Source: Phycicoccus jejuensis (GTDB lineage: Bacteria > Actinomycetota > Actinomycetes > Actinomycetales > Dermatophilaceae). Taken from it: a DNA stretch of 64,000 nucleotides. The translations under genes were made by a program, and so were the position numbers. The notes beneath the pieces were generated by a model. The model made no database searches. It saw nothing but the letters and a program-made list of their open reading frames with translations, and was not told the origin of the DNA. The stretch covers positions 310,001-374,000 of the forward strand of contig NZ_JOEE01000002.1 in the NCBI RefSeq assembly GCF_000720925.1, written 5' to 3'. This document shows positions 16,520 through 25,196 of this stretch, piece by piece (within the stretch, counting starts at the first letter, position 1; each line of letters begins with the position of its first letter).

Positions 16520-17926
16520 TCAGGCGCGGGCGGCCGGCTCGTCCTCGACGACCTCGCGCGCGTCCCCCGCGCGCCGCTGCCGGTAGACCCCGAGCGCGAC
16601 GATGACCGCCGCCGACACGACCGAGAAGGCGATGGCCTGCTGCTGGCCGGGGTCGAAGGCCATGAGGCCGATGACGACGACGATGAACCCGATGACGACC
16701 ATGGTCAGGCCGGGGAAGAGCCACATCCGCACCGGCGGCACCTCGTGCGACGCCCGCATCCGCCGGCCGAGGACGAGCTGGCTGACCGCGATCGACAGGT
16801 AGACGAACAGCGCGATGGCGCCCGACGTCGCGAGCAGGTAGCCGAAGATCTTGTCCGGCAGGACGTAGTTGCCGACGACCGCGAGGAAGCCGAGCACCAT
16901 CGAGAGCAGGATGGCGACGACCGGCACGCCGCGGGCGTTGACCCGGCCGATGGCCTTCGGCGCGTCACCACGGGCCGCGAGCGAGAAGACCATCCGCGAG
17001 GCGGTGTAGAGCGCCGAGTTGAGGCAGGACGCGACGGCGGTGAGGACGACGACGTCCATGATGACCGGCGCTCCCGGGATGCCGATCGCCTCGAGCACCG
17101 TCTGGTACGAGCCGTTCTCGAGCCGGTTGTAGGGCACCAGCGAGACGATGACCGCGATCGAGCCGATGTAGAAGATGAAGATCCGCCAGATGACCGAGTT
17201 GACGGCCTTGGTGATCCCCTTGGCCGGGTCGGGCGACTCCGCCGCGGCGATCGTGACGATCTCGGTGCCCATGAACGAGAACATCGTCGTGAGCATCGCG
17301 GCGATGATGGCGCCCCCGCCGCCGGCGAAGAAGCCGTCGGGCTCCCAGAGCCGAGAGACGCCGCTGACCTCCGAGGTCGGCAGCAGGCCGAGGATGGCGA
17401 GCACGCCGAGCGCGATGAAGGCGATGATCGCGACGACCTTGACGAGCGCGAACCAGAACTCGAACTCGCCGTAGTTGCCGACCGACACGAGGTTGGTCCC
17501 GGTGAGCAGGATGGTCACGAGCAGCGCCCAGATCCACTGGTCGAGGCCGACCATCCGGCTGAGGATGTCCGCCGCCGCCGTCGCCTCGACGGGGATGACG
17601 AGCACCCAGAACCACCAGTAGAGCCACCCGACCGAGAAGCCCGCCCAGCGGCCGAGCGCGCGCTGGGAGTAGACCGAGAACGAGCCGGTGTCGGGGTTGG
17701 CCGTCGCCATCTCGCCGAGCATCCGCATGACGAGGACGACGAGGCTGCCGGCGAGGGCGTACGAGACGAGCACGGCGGGGCCGGCCTGCTCGATCGCGTT
17801 GGCGGAGCCGACGAACAGGCCGGCGCCGATCACCCCCGCGATCGAGATCATCGTGATGTGGCGGGGCTTGAGGCTCGTCCCGAGCTGGCTCTGGCCGCTC
17901 TGCGAGGTCTGGTCGGGCGTGGTCAC
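16520..17926 (-). CDS. APC family amino-acid permease, GabP/AnsP-like
   Basis: A 468-residue membrane protein with about 12 helices. It begins with a short cytosolic tail and the APC first-helix signature MISIAGVIGAGLFVGS, followed by GPAVLVSYALAG and MRMLGEMA. Full length and domain order match the amino-acid transporter subfamily that takes up GABA, asparagine or aromatic amino acids by proton symport; the substrate is not resolved. GTG start. No operon partner is obvious: the WYL regulator lies 57 bp upstream on the same strand. Confidence 0.9.
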   Translation of the reverse strand: MTTPDQTSQSGQSQLGTSLKPRHITMISIAGVIGAGLFVGSANAIEQAGPAVLVSYALAGSLVVLVMRMLGEMATANPDTGSFSVYSQRALGRWAGFSVGWLYWWFWVLVIPVEATAAADILSRMVGLDQWIWALLVTILLTGTNLVSVGNYGEFEFWFALVKVVAIIAFIALGVLAILGLLPTSEVSGVSRLWEPDGFFAGGGGAIIAAMLTTMFSFMGTEIVTIAAAESPDPAKGITKAVNSVIWRIFIFYIGSIAVIVSLVPYNRLENGSYQTVLEAIGIPGAPVIMDVVVLTAVASCLNSALYTASRMVFSLAARGDAPKAIGRVNARGVPVVAILLSMVLGFLAVVGNYVLPDKIFGYLLATSGAIALFVYLSIAVSQLVLGRRMRASHEVPPVRMWLFPGLTMVVIGFIVVVIGLMAFDPGQQQAIAFSVVSAAVIVALGVYRQRRAGDAREVVEDEPAARA

Positions 17927-17983
17927 CCGGACGTTCCTACCGCACGCCGGGGTGGCCCGCGCGCCGGAGGGTCCGGGCTTCTC

Positions 17984-18955
17984 TCAGGTCGTCGACGGGG
18001 CCGGCTCGGCGACCGCAGCGGCGAGCCGATCGGCCAGGGCGGCGACGGCCGCCCGCAGCTCCGGACCGGCGACGACCGTGAACGGCACCTGCAGCTGGGC
18101 GAGGTCGCTCGCGTACCCCGGCAGGTTGCTCGTCGTGCCGACCAGCCGCGTCCGGCCGGGGCCGTCGGCCTCCAGCCGCCCGAGCGTGCGCGGCACGTGG
18201 TCGAGACGCTCCGGGGGAAGGTCGATGACGACCTCGGTCGCGTGCTCCCATCCCGCGCCGAGGTGCTCCTCGAGGGAGGCGACGGGATCGAGGTCGTCCG
18301 GCACGCGAAAGGTGCTGTCCAGCAGGTCGACCCGATGGACACGGTCGACCCGGTAGGTCCGCACCGACGCCGAGCGCAGCGACCGGCAGAGCAGGTACCA
18401 CCGCCCGTGCCGCACGACGACGGCCCACGGCTCGACGTCGGTCGTGAACTCGCGGCCGTTCTCGGAGCGGTAGTGCACGGTGACGCACCGGGTCTCGCTG
18501 CGCGCCCGCACGAGCGCGACGGTGGTCGCCGGGTCGGGCCGCGCGGCGCCGCGGTCGGGGGCCGCGGCGGTGGTGCGCCGCACGACGTCGGCCTGGTCGG
18601 CGACGTGCTGCGGCATCGCCCGCAGGAGCTTCGCCACCGCCACCCCGACGGGGTCGGTCGGGTCGGCCGCGGCGTGGTGGCCGTCGAGCACGGCCATGAC
18701 GAGCCCGAGCGCCTCGGCGCTGCTGAAGACCAGCGGCGGCAGCCGCGTGCCCCGGCCGAGCCGGTAGCCGCCGGCGGGCCCCCGCGTCGACTCCACCGGC
18801 ACCTCGGCGTCGCGCAGGATGCCCACGTAGCGCCGGACCGCCCTCGCGGACACCCCGAGTCGCTCGGCGAGCCGCTCGGCGGTGATGCCCGGCTCGTCCT
18901 GGATCGCCTCCATCGTGATGAGGGCGCGGGCGGCCGGGCTGGTGTCGGGGCGCAC
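17984..18955 (-). CDS. WYL-domain transcriptional regulator (YafY/PafC-like)
   Basis: A 323-residue regulator. The N-terminal helix-turn-helix is GITAERLAERLGVSARAVRR (about residues 24-43) plus a GPAGGYRLG wing. The WYL domain (about 130-210) contains EPWAVVVRHGRWYLLCR, and a WCX extension follows to the end. GTG at 18955 was chosen because a GAGGAT box sits 6 bases upstream. The gene diverges from the hydrolase at 19011 with only 55 bp between, so it probably controls that gene pair and itself. The ligand is unknown. Confidence 0.9.
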   Translation of the reverse strand: MRPDTSPAARALITMEAIQDEPGITAERLAERLGVSARAVRRYVGILRDAEVPVESTRGPAGGYRLGRGTRLPPLVFSSAEALGLVMAVLDGHHAAADPTDPVGVAVAKLLRAMPQHVADQADVVRRTTAAAPDRGAARPDPATTVALVRARSETRCVTVHYRSENGREFTTDVEPWAVVVRHGRWYLLCRSLRSASVRTYRVDRVHRVDLLDSTFRVPDDLDPVASLEEHLGAGWEHATEVVIDLPPERLDHVPRTLGRLEADGPGRTRLVGTTSNLPGYASDLAQLQVPFTVVAGPELRAAVAALADRLAAAVAEPAPSTT

Positions 18956-18961
18956 GCCGCC

Positions 18962-19003
18962 ATCCTCAACCGGACGCCGACCGTCCGCAACCGCCCCTAC
19001 GGT
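18962..19003. promoter_or_regulatory. divergent leaderless promoters, WYL regulator and hydrolase
   Basis: Minus strand: GAGGAT (18962-18967), 6 bases before the GTG. Plus strand: TACGGT (18998-19003), 7 bases before the ATG at 19011. Both -10 boxes fit within 55 bp. Confidence 0.5.
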
Positions 19004-19010
19004 GCTGCGC

Positions 19011-19586
19011 ATGACCGAGATGCTGCTCCTCCACCACATCCAGGGCCTGACCCCCGGGGTCGTCGACCTCGCCGACCGCTTCCGCGCCGCCGGGCACACC
19101 GTGCACACACCGCACCTGTTCGAGGGGCGCACCTTCGCGTCGATCGACGAGGGCGCGGCGTACGTCGGGTCGGTCGGCTTCGCGGAGATGCGGGCCCGGG
19201 GCGTCGCCGCCGCCGACGGGCTCGGTGACGGGTTCGTCGTCGCCGGCATCTCGCTCGGCGTCATGGCGGCCCAGCAGGTGGCGCAGAACACCCCCGGGGC
19301 CGCGGGAGCCCTGCTGTTCGAGGCGTTCGCCGACCCGTCGAACTTCGGCACGTGGCCCGACGGGCTCCCGGTGCAGGTGCACGGCATGGCCGAGGACCCC
19401 TTCTTCGGCGCCGAGGGGGACGTCGACGCCGCACGCGAGTTCGTCGAGGGTCGTTCCGCCGCAGAGCTCTTCGTCTACCCCGGCGACGTCCACCTGTTCG
19501 TCGACAGCTCCCTGCCGTCGTACGACGCGGACGCCACCGCGCTCGTCGTCGAGCGCTCGCTGGCGATGCTCGAGCGCCTGCCGTGA
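19011..19586 (+). CDS. dienelactone hydrolase family protein
   Basis: A 191-residue alpha/beta hydrolase. The nucleophile elbow reads AGISLGVM, so Ser replaces the Cys of classic dienelactone hydrolase. An acid residue lies in VHGMAEDPFF and a His in PGDVHLF. The size fits the DLH family; the substrate is unknown. The ATG at 19011 is supported by a TACGGT box 7 bases upstream. The stop overlaps the GTG of the DinB gene, so the two are co-translated under the divergent WYL regulator. Confidence 0.87.
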   Translation: MTEMLLLHHIQGLTPGVVDLADRFRAAGHTVHTPHLFEGRTFASIDEGAAYVGSVGFAEMRARGVAAADGLGDGFVVAGISLGVMAAQQVAQNTPGAAGALLFEAFADPSNFGTWPDGLPVQVHGMAEDPFFGAEGDVDAAREFVEGRSAAELFVYPGDVHLFVDSSLPSYDADATALVVERSLAMLERLP

Positions 19587-20161
19587 GCCGTACCCCGCCG
19601 CCGTGGGAGCCGCCGCTCGCCGGCTCCGAGGCCGACCAGCTGCTCGGGTCACTGGACCGGATGCGCGCCACGTTCCGGTACAAGGCGGACGGCCTCGACG
19701 CCGACGGGCTGCGCGCGACCGTCCCCACGTCCACCCTCAGCCTCGGGGCGCTGCTCAAGCACCTCGCGACGGTCGAGGACTTCTCCTCGACCCGACGCCT
19801 CTCCGGCGCACCGATGCCCGACGTCTGGGACGACAACGGCTGGGACGACGAGGACGACTGGGAGATGACCTCTGCCGCGTCCGACCCGCCGGAGGTGCTG
19901 TACGCGCTGTACGACGGTGCCGTGGAACGCAACCGGGCCCTGGTGCGCGAAGCGGTCGCCACCCGGGGGCTCGACGGCGCCGCGCACGCGGCGGACGAGG
20001 AGGGCCGGCACGCGAGCATCCGGCGGCTGTTGTTCGACCTCCTCGAGGAGTACGGACGGCACACCGGCCACGCCGACCTGCTCCGCGAGGCGGTGGACGG
20101 CCGGGTCGGTGAGGACCCGCCGGAGGACTGGCGTCCACCGGGTGGGGGCGCACCGTCCTGA
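19583..20161 (+). CDS. DinB/DUF664 family protein
   Basis: A 192-residue four-helix-bundle protein of the DinB-like superfamily. Likely metal ligands are the His in LLKHLATVE and the HTGHAD pair (H-x2-H) in helix 4. In actinobacteria this superfamily includes mycothiol-dependent transferases and isomerases, so a thiol-linked detoxification step is possible but not shown. The GTG overlaps the upstream TGA. Confidence 0.83.
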   Translation: MSRTPPPWEPPLAGSEADQLLGSLDRMRATFRYKADGLDADGLRATVPTSTLSLGALLKHLATVEDFSSTRRLSGAPMPDVWDDNGWDDEDDWEMTSAASDPPEVLYALYDGAVERNRALVREAVATRGLDGAAHAADEEGRHASIRRLLFDLLEEYGRHTGHADLLREAVDGRVGEDPPEDWRPPGGGAPS

Positions 20162-20297
20162 GCCCTCGCCCGGAGAGGGATCAGCATGGTGGTGGTGTGG
20201 CGAATGAGGTTGCCGTGCAACCAATTCAGCCCTCTGGGATCTTGTCGATCGGACGTGCGTTCGATAGGATCGGACCACCGAGGGGAGGGGGGAGCAC

Positions 20298-21722
20298 ATG
20301 GGCACCGACCGCAGGTCCGACGACCTCCTCGACGTGGTGCGCCGGGCGCGCTCGGCCCTCTCCACCGGGCGTTCGCACGGCACGCGGGTCGGGACCCGTG
20401 AGGCGCTGACGGCGACCCTCGGCGAGCTCCGGGCCCTCGTCGACGAGGCGACGGCACTGCAGGACGAGGTCCTCGTCGGCCTCGTGGCGCTCGAGCCCGA
20501 GCGGGCCGAGGACGGCACCGTCCGCGAGATCCGTAAGGCCCCTGGGCACGTGGCGCTCGACGCCCCGGCCATCGTCTCCGGCGTCCTGTGCCTCTCGGCC
20601 ATCGCCGCCGAGCAGCGGGTCCGGGACGCCGTGCGACGGGCCGCCGACGGCCCCGAGGGCACGCCGACGGAGACCGGGCTCGGCGGCCTGCACGCGGCGA
20701 TGGGTCAGGGCCGCCTCGACGCGTCCCGCGCGCACGTCGTCGCCGCCGAGCTCGAGGAGTGCCCGGCGGACGTCCGCCGAGCGGTCGTGGCGTCCCTCGA
20801 CGAGTGGTTCGAGCGGGAGGACGCCACCCGGCTGCGCCGCCGCGTCCGCCGCCTGCTCGCGACGATCGACCCCGACCTCCTGCGGCAGCGCGCCGAGCGT
20901 GCCCGCTCCGCGACGGGTCTGCGCCGCTGGGTCGACGAGCCGGGGGTCGACACGTGGCTGGGGACCTTCCCCAGCGAGGAGGCGCGCGGCGCGTGGGCGG
21001 CGATCGACGCGCTCGCGCAGCGCTACGTCGATGACGGGACGTGCGCGCGCATCGACCGGGCCCGGGCCCGCGCGCTCACCGACCTCGTGCTCCGGCAGGC
21101 CACCGTCAGCACCACCGTCGTCGAGCACGACGCCCACCCGGTCACCGGCGCCCTCCTCGACGCCGGCGACGCGCTGGCGACCACCGCCTACCGGCCGGGT
21201 GCGGCCCTTGCGGCCCTGGTCCGCGCGCGGGACGGGCACTGCCGCTTCGCCGGGTGCTCCGTCGCGGCCCGCTGGTGCGACCTCGACCACGTCGTGCCCT
21301 GGCCCGCCGGCCCGACCAGCGCCCTCAACCTCGTCTGCCTCTGCCGCCGCCACCACCGCACCAAGCAGCGGCCCGGATGGCGCACGCGGCTGGACCCGGA
21401 CGGCACCTACACCGTCACCGACCCCACCGGGCGGGTCCGCAGGACCGACCCGCCCGACCACCTCCGGGACCGGCCGCCGCGGGACCTCCCGGCCCCCGAC
21501 GACCTCGCCGCCCCACCGGGCGAACCCCGGCTCACCGTTCCGGACGGTCCGCACAGCGACGTCGAGCACGCGCTCGAGTCGCGCCTCGGCGGCGACCGCT
21601 GGGGACGAGCGCCCTGTCGGGTCGAGGTCCACCGCCCGAGCCGCCGGTTCACCGTCGCACCGACCGGCGACCACCCGCCTCGGCGACCTCCGACCCGGTG
21701 GCCCGACACCCCTCCCTTCTGA
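20298..21722 (+). CDS. DUF222 and HNH endonuclease domain protein (13E12 repeat family type)
   Basis: A 474-residue protein. The N-terminal two thirds is the helical DUF222 domain (about 30-300). The C-terminal HNH motif spans about 310-355, with DGHCRFAGCSV, CDLDHVVPW and LCRRHHRTKQ supplying the zinc cysteines and the HNH histidines. After this comes a Pro/Arg/Asp-rich tail of about 110 residues. The family is multicopy in actinobacteria and includes the M. tuberculosis 13E12 proteins; a role in DNA mobility or recombination is suspected but not established. A very strong purine ribosome site (about 20280-20291) precedes the ATG. No terminal repeats were found. Confidence 0.88.
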   Translation: MGTDRRSDDLLDVVRRARSALSTGRSHGTRVGTREALTATLGELRALVDEATALQDEVLVGLVALEPERAEDGTVREIRKAPGHVALDAPAIVSGVLCLSAIAAEQRVRDAVRRAADGPEGTPTETGLGGLHAAMGQGRLDASRAHVVAAELEECPADVRRAVVASLDEWFEREDATRLRRRVRRLLATIDPDLLRQRAERARSATGLRRWVDEPGVDTWLGTFPSEEARGAWAAIDALAQRYVDDGTCARIDRARARALTDLVLRQATVSTTVVEHDAHPVTGALLDAGDALATTAYRPGAALAALVRARDGHCRFAGCSVAARWCDLDHVVPWPAGPTSALNLVCLCRRHHRTKQRPGWRTRLDPDGTYTVTDPTGRVRRTDPPDHLRDRPPRDLPAPDDLAAPPGEPRLTVPDGPHSDVEHALESRLGGDRWGRAPCRVEVHRPSRRFTVAPTGDHPPRRPPTRWPDTPPF

Positions 21723-21725
21723 CCC

Positions 21726-22946
21726 TCAGGAGCGGGGCGCCCCCACCGCGCGCCGCCACGCGGTGAACGACTGCACCGGCACGCTGCGCGGCCGCACGAG
21801 CCACGGGTAGGGGTGCACCTCGGCCGGTGTCACCTCGGCAGCGCGCCGGGCGAACCCGGGCACGGGCGCGTGGGTGACCGCGAGCCGCCGCCCGGCCAGC
21901 TCCTCCGCGACGACCCCGAGCCGCACCTCGAGCGGACGCCGCGTCGCGAGGTCGCCGAGCGTCTCGGCGAGGAACACGAGGCGCTTCCCCGAGAGCCGTA
22001 GCCCGGCCAGCAGCGGCTCGTCGAGGACGAACACCGCCGGGCGCTCCTCGTCGGCGGCGAGGGCGGGGTCGGCGTCGCCGAGGGACTCCGCGGTCAGCCA
22101 GACCTCGTCCGCCCCACCCCCCTCGACCTCGGCCGGGCCCGCCGGGAGGGGCGCCCGACCGAGCGGCGGACCGTCCGCCGGTGGGCCGACGCCGTCGTCG
22201 GGCCAGCCCTGGACGGGGCAGCGGTCCGCGAGCGCGCACCCGCGGCACAGGGACGGCGCCCGCTTCTCGACCTGCCAGCGGCTGAACCCGTACGGACGCC
22301 CGGACCCCGTGCCGACCGTCCACTGCCACCCGAGCCGGTTCGCGGCCCGCGAGCCGTCGAGCAGGTGGGCGAAGAAGACGTCCTCGCCGACCCGCCAGTC
22401 CGCGCCGGCCCGCACCGCCCACTGGGAGGCGAGCCACATCCGGGTCTGGTTGACCAGCCAGCCGTCCTCGACGAGCTCGCCCGTCGTCGCGGCCATGCAC
22501 GCCATCTCGTCGGGCCACGGGGTCGGCCAGCGGTCCGCCGTCCGCGGCTGCTCGCGCCGCAGCGGTCGGCCGAGCGCCCGGCCGACCCGGGCGTAGAGGT
22601 GACGGGCGTACTCCTGCCAGAGCAGCTCGTCGCGGTACTTGGCCCGGTCGCGGGCCGGGGCGTCGGCGACCGCGTCCCAGGCCTCGCGCAGCGTCACGAG
22701 GTTGTACCGGATGTACGGGGACATCCGGCTCGCCCCGCGCCGCTCGACCGGGAGGACGGTGCTGCGGCGCGACGCGTACCCGCTGACGTCGAGCGTCGCG
22801 AGCGCGGTGTCGGCGGCGCTCTGCCCCCCGACGTGCCCGCCCCGCCGCGTGCCGTCGGCGCCCTCGCGCACGAGGTGGCCGAGGTGCTCGCGCACCCACG
22901 CGACGGGGTCGTCACCGCCGGGTGGCGGCGGGGTGGGGAGGCGCAT
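21726..22946 (-). CDS. photolyase/cryptochrome-like FAD protein, apparently permuted, with a cysteine cluster
   Basis: A 406-residue protein. Residues about 70-245 match the photolyase FAD-binding domain: SRMSPYIRYNLVTLREAWDAV, YRDELLWQEYARHLY, DGWLVNQTRMWLASQW, and the strongly conserved GWQWTVGTGSG. A C-x2-C-x5-C cluster follows (LCRGCALADRCP). The C-terminal 140 residues (VWLTAESLGDADPALAAD... RLSGKRLVFLAETLGDL) look like the alpha/beta antenna domain that is N-terminal in ordinary photolyases. Function may be light-dependent DNA repair or signalling. Four bases separate the stop from the convergent HNH gene. Confidence 0.75.
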   Translation of the reverse strand: MRLPTPPPPGGDDPVAWVREHLGHLVREGADGTRRGGHVGGQSAADTALATLDVSGYASRRSTVLPVERRGASRMSPYIRYNLVTLREAWDAVADAPARDRAKYRDELLWQEYARHLYARVGRALGRPLRREQPRTADRWPTPWPDEMACMAATTGELVEDGWLVNQTRMWLASQWAVRAGADWRVGEDVFFAHLLDGSRAANRLGWQWTVGTGSGRPYGFSRWQVEKRAPSLCRGCALADRCPVQGWPDDGVGPPADGPPLGRAPLPAGPAEVEGGGADEVWLTAESLGDADPALAADEERPAVFVLDEPLLAGLRLSGKRLVFLAETLGDLATRRPLEVRLGVVAEELAGRRLAVTHAPVPGFARRAAEVTPAEVHPYPWLVRPRSVPVQSFTAWRRAVGAPRS

Positions 22947-22986
22947 GCTCCGTTCTACCCCGCCGCCGATGCGGAACCGCTGTGGC

Positions 22987-24067
22987 TCAGCACTTCTCCC
23001 AGTAGCCCGTCGAGGTCTGCCTGAGCGTCGACGTGTAGTACGTGTTGTAGAGGCCGAGGTTCTGGTTCGAGCCCGTCGCGTAGGCGTAGCCGCCGGACTG
23101 GTAGGCGGCGCACACCGAGGTGTCGATGAAGTACGCACCGGCCGTGCCGCACTGCGCGGTGCCCGTCCCGGGGTCGACGGCCGTGCCGTGCGTCATCCCC
23201 TGGACGCGGGTGACCCGCACCCGCCCCGCGTAGTCCTCGTAGGTGACACCCGAGGCGACGGTGCCGGTGCTCGTCGGGGTCTGCGACAGGCCGGCGACGT
23301 TCGTGAACTGGTCGCGCAGCTCGCCGGCGTTCATCGGGGCCACGGTCGTGTCGGACGTCCCCTGCCAGATCGAGACGAGCGGCCGCTTGCCCGGGTACCC
23401 CGAGGACGCGGCGCGGACGAGGTCGCCCCACGCGGCCGGCGTCTTGTCGACACCGGGGTTCATGCACGAGAACGCGTCGAGCGTGCTGCTCGCGCAGCGG
23501 TAGGGGAGGCCGGCGTTGATGGACCCGCCCGCGTAGGTGTCGGGGTAGGTCGCGAGCATGACGGCGGTCATCGCCGCGCCGGCGGAGAGGCCGGTGACGT
23601 AGACCCGCGAGGAGTCCAGGCCGTAGGAGGACACCGCGTAGTCGGTCATCTGCTTGATGCTCAGCGCCTCACCCTGCCCGCGCGCCGTGTCGGACGCCTG
23701 GAACCAGTTGAAGCAGGAGCTCGAGTTGTTGCTGCTGCTCTGCTGCGCGAGCACGAGGGCGAACCCCGTGGCGGTCGGCCATCTCGCGCCACCCGGAGTT
23801 CGCGAAGTACGTCGACGCGTTCTGGGTGCAGCCGTGCAGCTCGACGACCAGCGGTGCGCCGGAGGGCAGCCCGTCGGGTCGGTAGCTGTACATCGCCAGT
23901 GCGCCGGGGTTGCTGCCGAACCCGGTCACCTGCGTGAGCCCGGCGGCCCGCGCGGGTGGCGAGGTCGTCACGACGAGGCCGACGGCCCCGAGGACGGCGA
24001 GCGCCACGAGGAGGACCAGGCTGCGCCCGAGGGCGGTCGCGCGGGCGGCGGACGGTGTGGACGTCAT
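22987..24067 (-). pseudogene. secreted PHB depolymerase/LpqC-type esterase with a frameshift
   Basis: The two halves lie in different frames. The first (from ATG 24067) encodes a signal peptide ending near ARAAG and the start of an esterase (PLVVELHGCTQNASTY). The second encodes the rest, to a stop at 22987: nucleophile elbow VTGLSAGAAMTAVML, INAGLPYRCA, WQGTSDTTVAP and the His in GMTHGTAVD. Removing one base from the C4 run at 23764-23767 (plus strand) restores one frame of 359 residues reading HGFALVLAQQ. All catalytic residues survive, so a recent lesion or a sequencing error is likely. The intact family cleaves polyester or feruloyl esters outside the cell. Confidence 0.85.
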
Positions 24068-24194
24068 CGGTCTGCCTCCGTTTCCCGGCGGCTCCGTCGA
24101 CGCCGGACCGGGACACCGTGCCACCCGCACTGCGCAGCGACGGTGGCGTGCGACCCCAGGACGAGCGGTCGCCCCTGGGCCCGTGCGACATGGT

Positions 24195-24214
24195 GCGCGA
24201 CGACACCGTCGCGC
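24195..24214 (-). terminator. short hairpin after the psd gene
   Basis: GCGCGACG and CGTCGCGC form an 8-base stem with a 4-base loop just past the psd stop. No T-run. Confidence 0.4.
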
Positions 24215-24220
24215 CCCGTC

Positions 24221-25072
24221 TCAGCCGGACGTCGCCGGGGACCCGATCCGCTCGCCCATCCGCACGGATGCCCCGAGCGTGAGCGGCTCGACGACTCCGG
24301 CCCCCCGTGAGCACACGAGGACGACGGTGGACCCGAACTCGAAGTGCCCGAGCGGGTCTCCGGCCGCGAGGTGGTGCGGCTCGTGGTAGTCGTACCGCTG
24401 CACCTCGCGCCGGCGCGCGTTGGTGTGCAGCCGCTCGTCGAAGGCGAGGCGCGTCATCCCGACCATCGTCGCGCCGACCGGCACGACGGCCACGTGGCCG
24501 CCGCCCTCGGTCTCCATCCGCACGACGATGCGCTCGTTGCGCGCGAAGAGGTCGGCGACGTTCGCCACCGCGGCGCTGTTGACCGGCCAGAGGTCGCCCG
24601 GGACGTAGGTGGCCGCCGTGACCCGACCGTCGATGGGGGCGTGGATGCGGTGGTAGTCGCTCGGCGAGAGGTACAGGGTCGTGTAGGTGCCGCCCTCGAA
24701 CAGGTCGGCGTACGCCCGGTCCGCGAGCAGGGCCGCGAGCGAGTAGTCGTGCCCCTTGGCCTGCACCAGCGTGTCGGACACGACCTCGCCCCAGGCCCCG
24801 ACCGTGGCGTCGACGGGCGAGACGAGCGCCCCCGGGGCCACCGGCCGCAGGCCGGGCGCGAGGGTGCGCGTGAAGTACGCGTTGAGCGTCGGGTACTCCT
24901 CGAGCGGGAGCGCCGCCTCGCGGGGGTCGGCGCCGACGACGCGGCTGAAGCCGCCCAGCACGGTGGCGCGCCGGCGGCGCGGGATGGTCCGGCTCGCCAG
25001 CCAGCCGGCGCCGCGGCTCATCCCGTGCCGGGGCAGGACCGAGACGACGGCGATGAGGAGGCGTCCGAGCAC
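24221..25072 (-). CDS. psd: phosphatidylserine decarboxylase
   Basis: A 283-residue proenzyme that makes phosphatidylethanolamine by decarboxylating phosphatidylserine at the membrane. Recognisable are the substrate region NAYFTRTLAPG, SPVDATVGAWGEV (catalytic Asp), YLSPSDYHRIHAPIDG (catalytic His) and, near the end, FEFGSTVVLV, where the Gly-Ser bond would self-cleave to form the pyruvoyl group (family consensus LGST). Length fits the bacterial membrane form. It stands alone: no pssA gene is adjacent. A divergent PAS-domain gene starts 124 bp away. Confidence 0.92.
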   Translation of the reverse strand: MLGRLLIAVVSVLPRHGMSRGAGWLASRTIPRRRRATVLGGFSRVVGADPREAALPLEEYPTLNAYFTRTLAPGLRPVAPGALVSPVDATVGAWGEVVSDTLVQAKGHDYSLAALLADRAYADLFEGGTYTTLYLSPSDYHRIHAPIDGRVTAATYVPGDLWPVNSAAVANVADLFARNERIVVRMETEGGGHVAVVPVGATMVGMTRLAFDERLHTNARRREVQRYDYHEPHHLAAGDPLGHFEFGSTVVLVCSRGAGVVEPLTLGASVRMGERIGSPATSG

Positions 25073-25101
25073 CCGGCCAACCTAGCAAGGGCGGCCGACG
25101 C

Positions 25102-25132
25102 CGATCCTGAGCCGATCTTGACGCGATCTTGC
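25102..25132. repeat. three direct repeats with 11-bp period in a divergent promoter region
   Basis: CGATCCTGA (25102), CGATCTTGA (25113) and CGATCTTGC (25124) repeat every 11 bases between psd and the PAS gene. An 11-bp period is the usual spacing of OmpR/PhoB-type half sites; the binder is unknown. Confidence 0.5.
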
Positions 25133-25196
25133 TCGAGCACCCCGTCGCGGCGCCGATGAGCGGGGTGGACATTGCCGTTCCGGAGAAAGGCCCCCC

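Noticed and set aside
20162-20297. Mobile-element end near the DUF222-HNH gene
   Set aside because: Only short, imperfect complementary stretches; no matching terminal repeat or target duplication on the far side.
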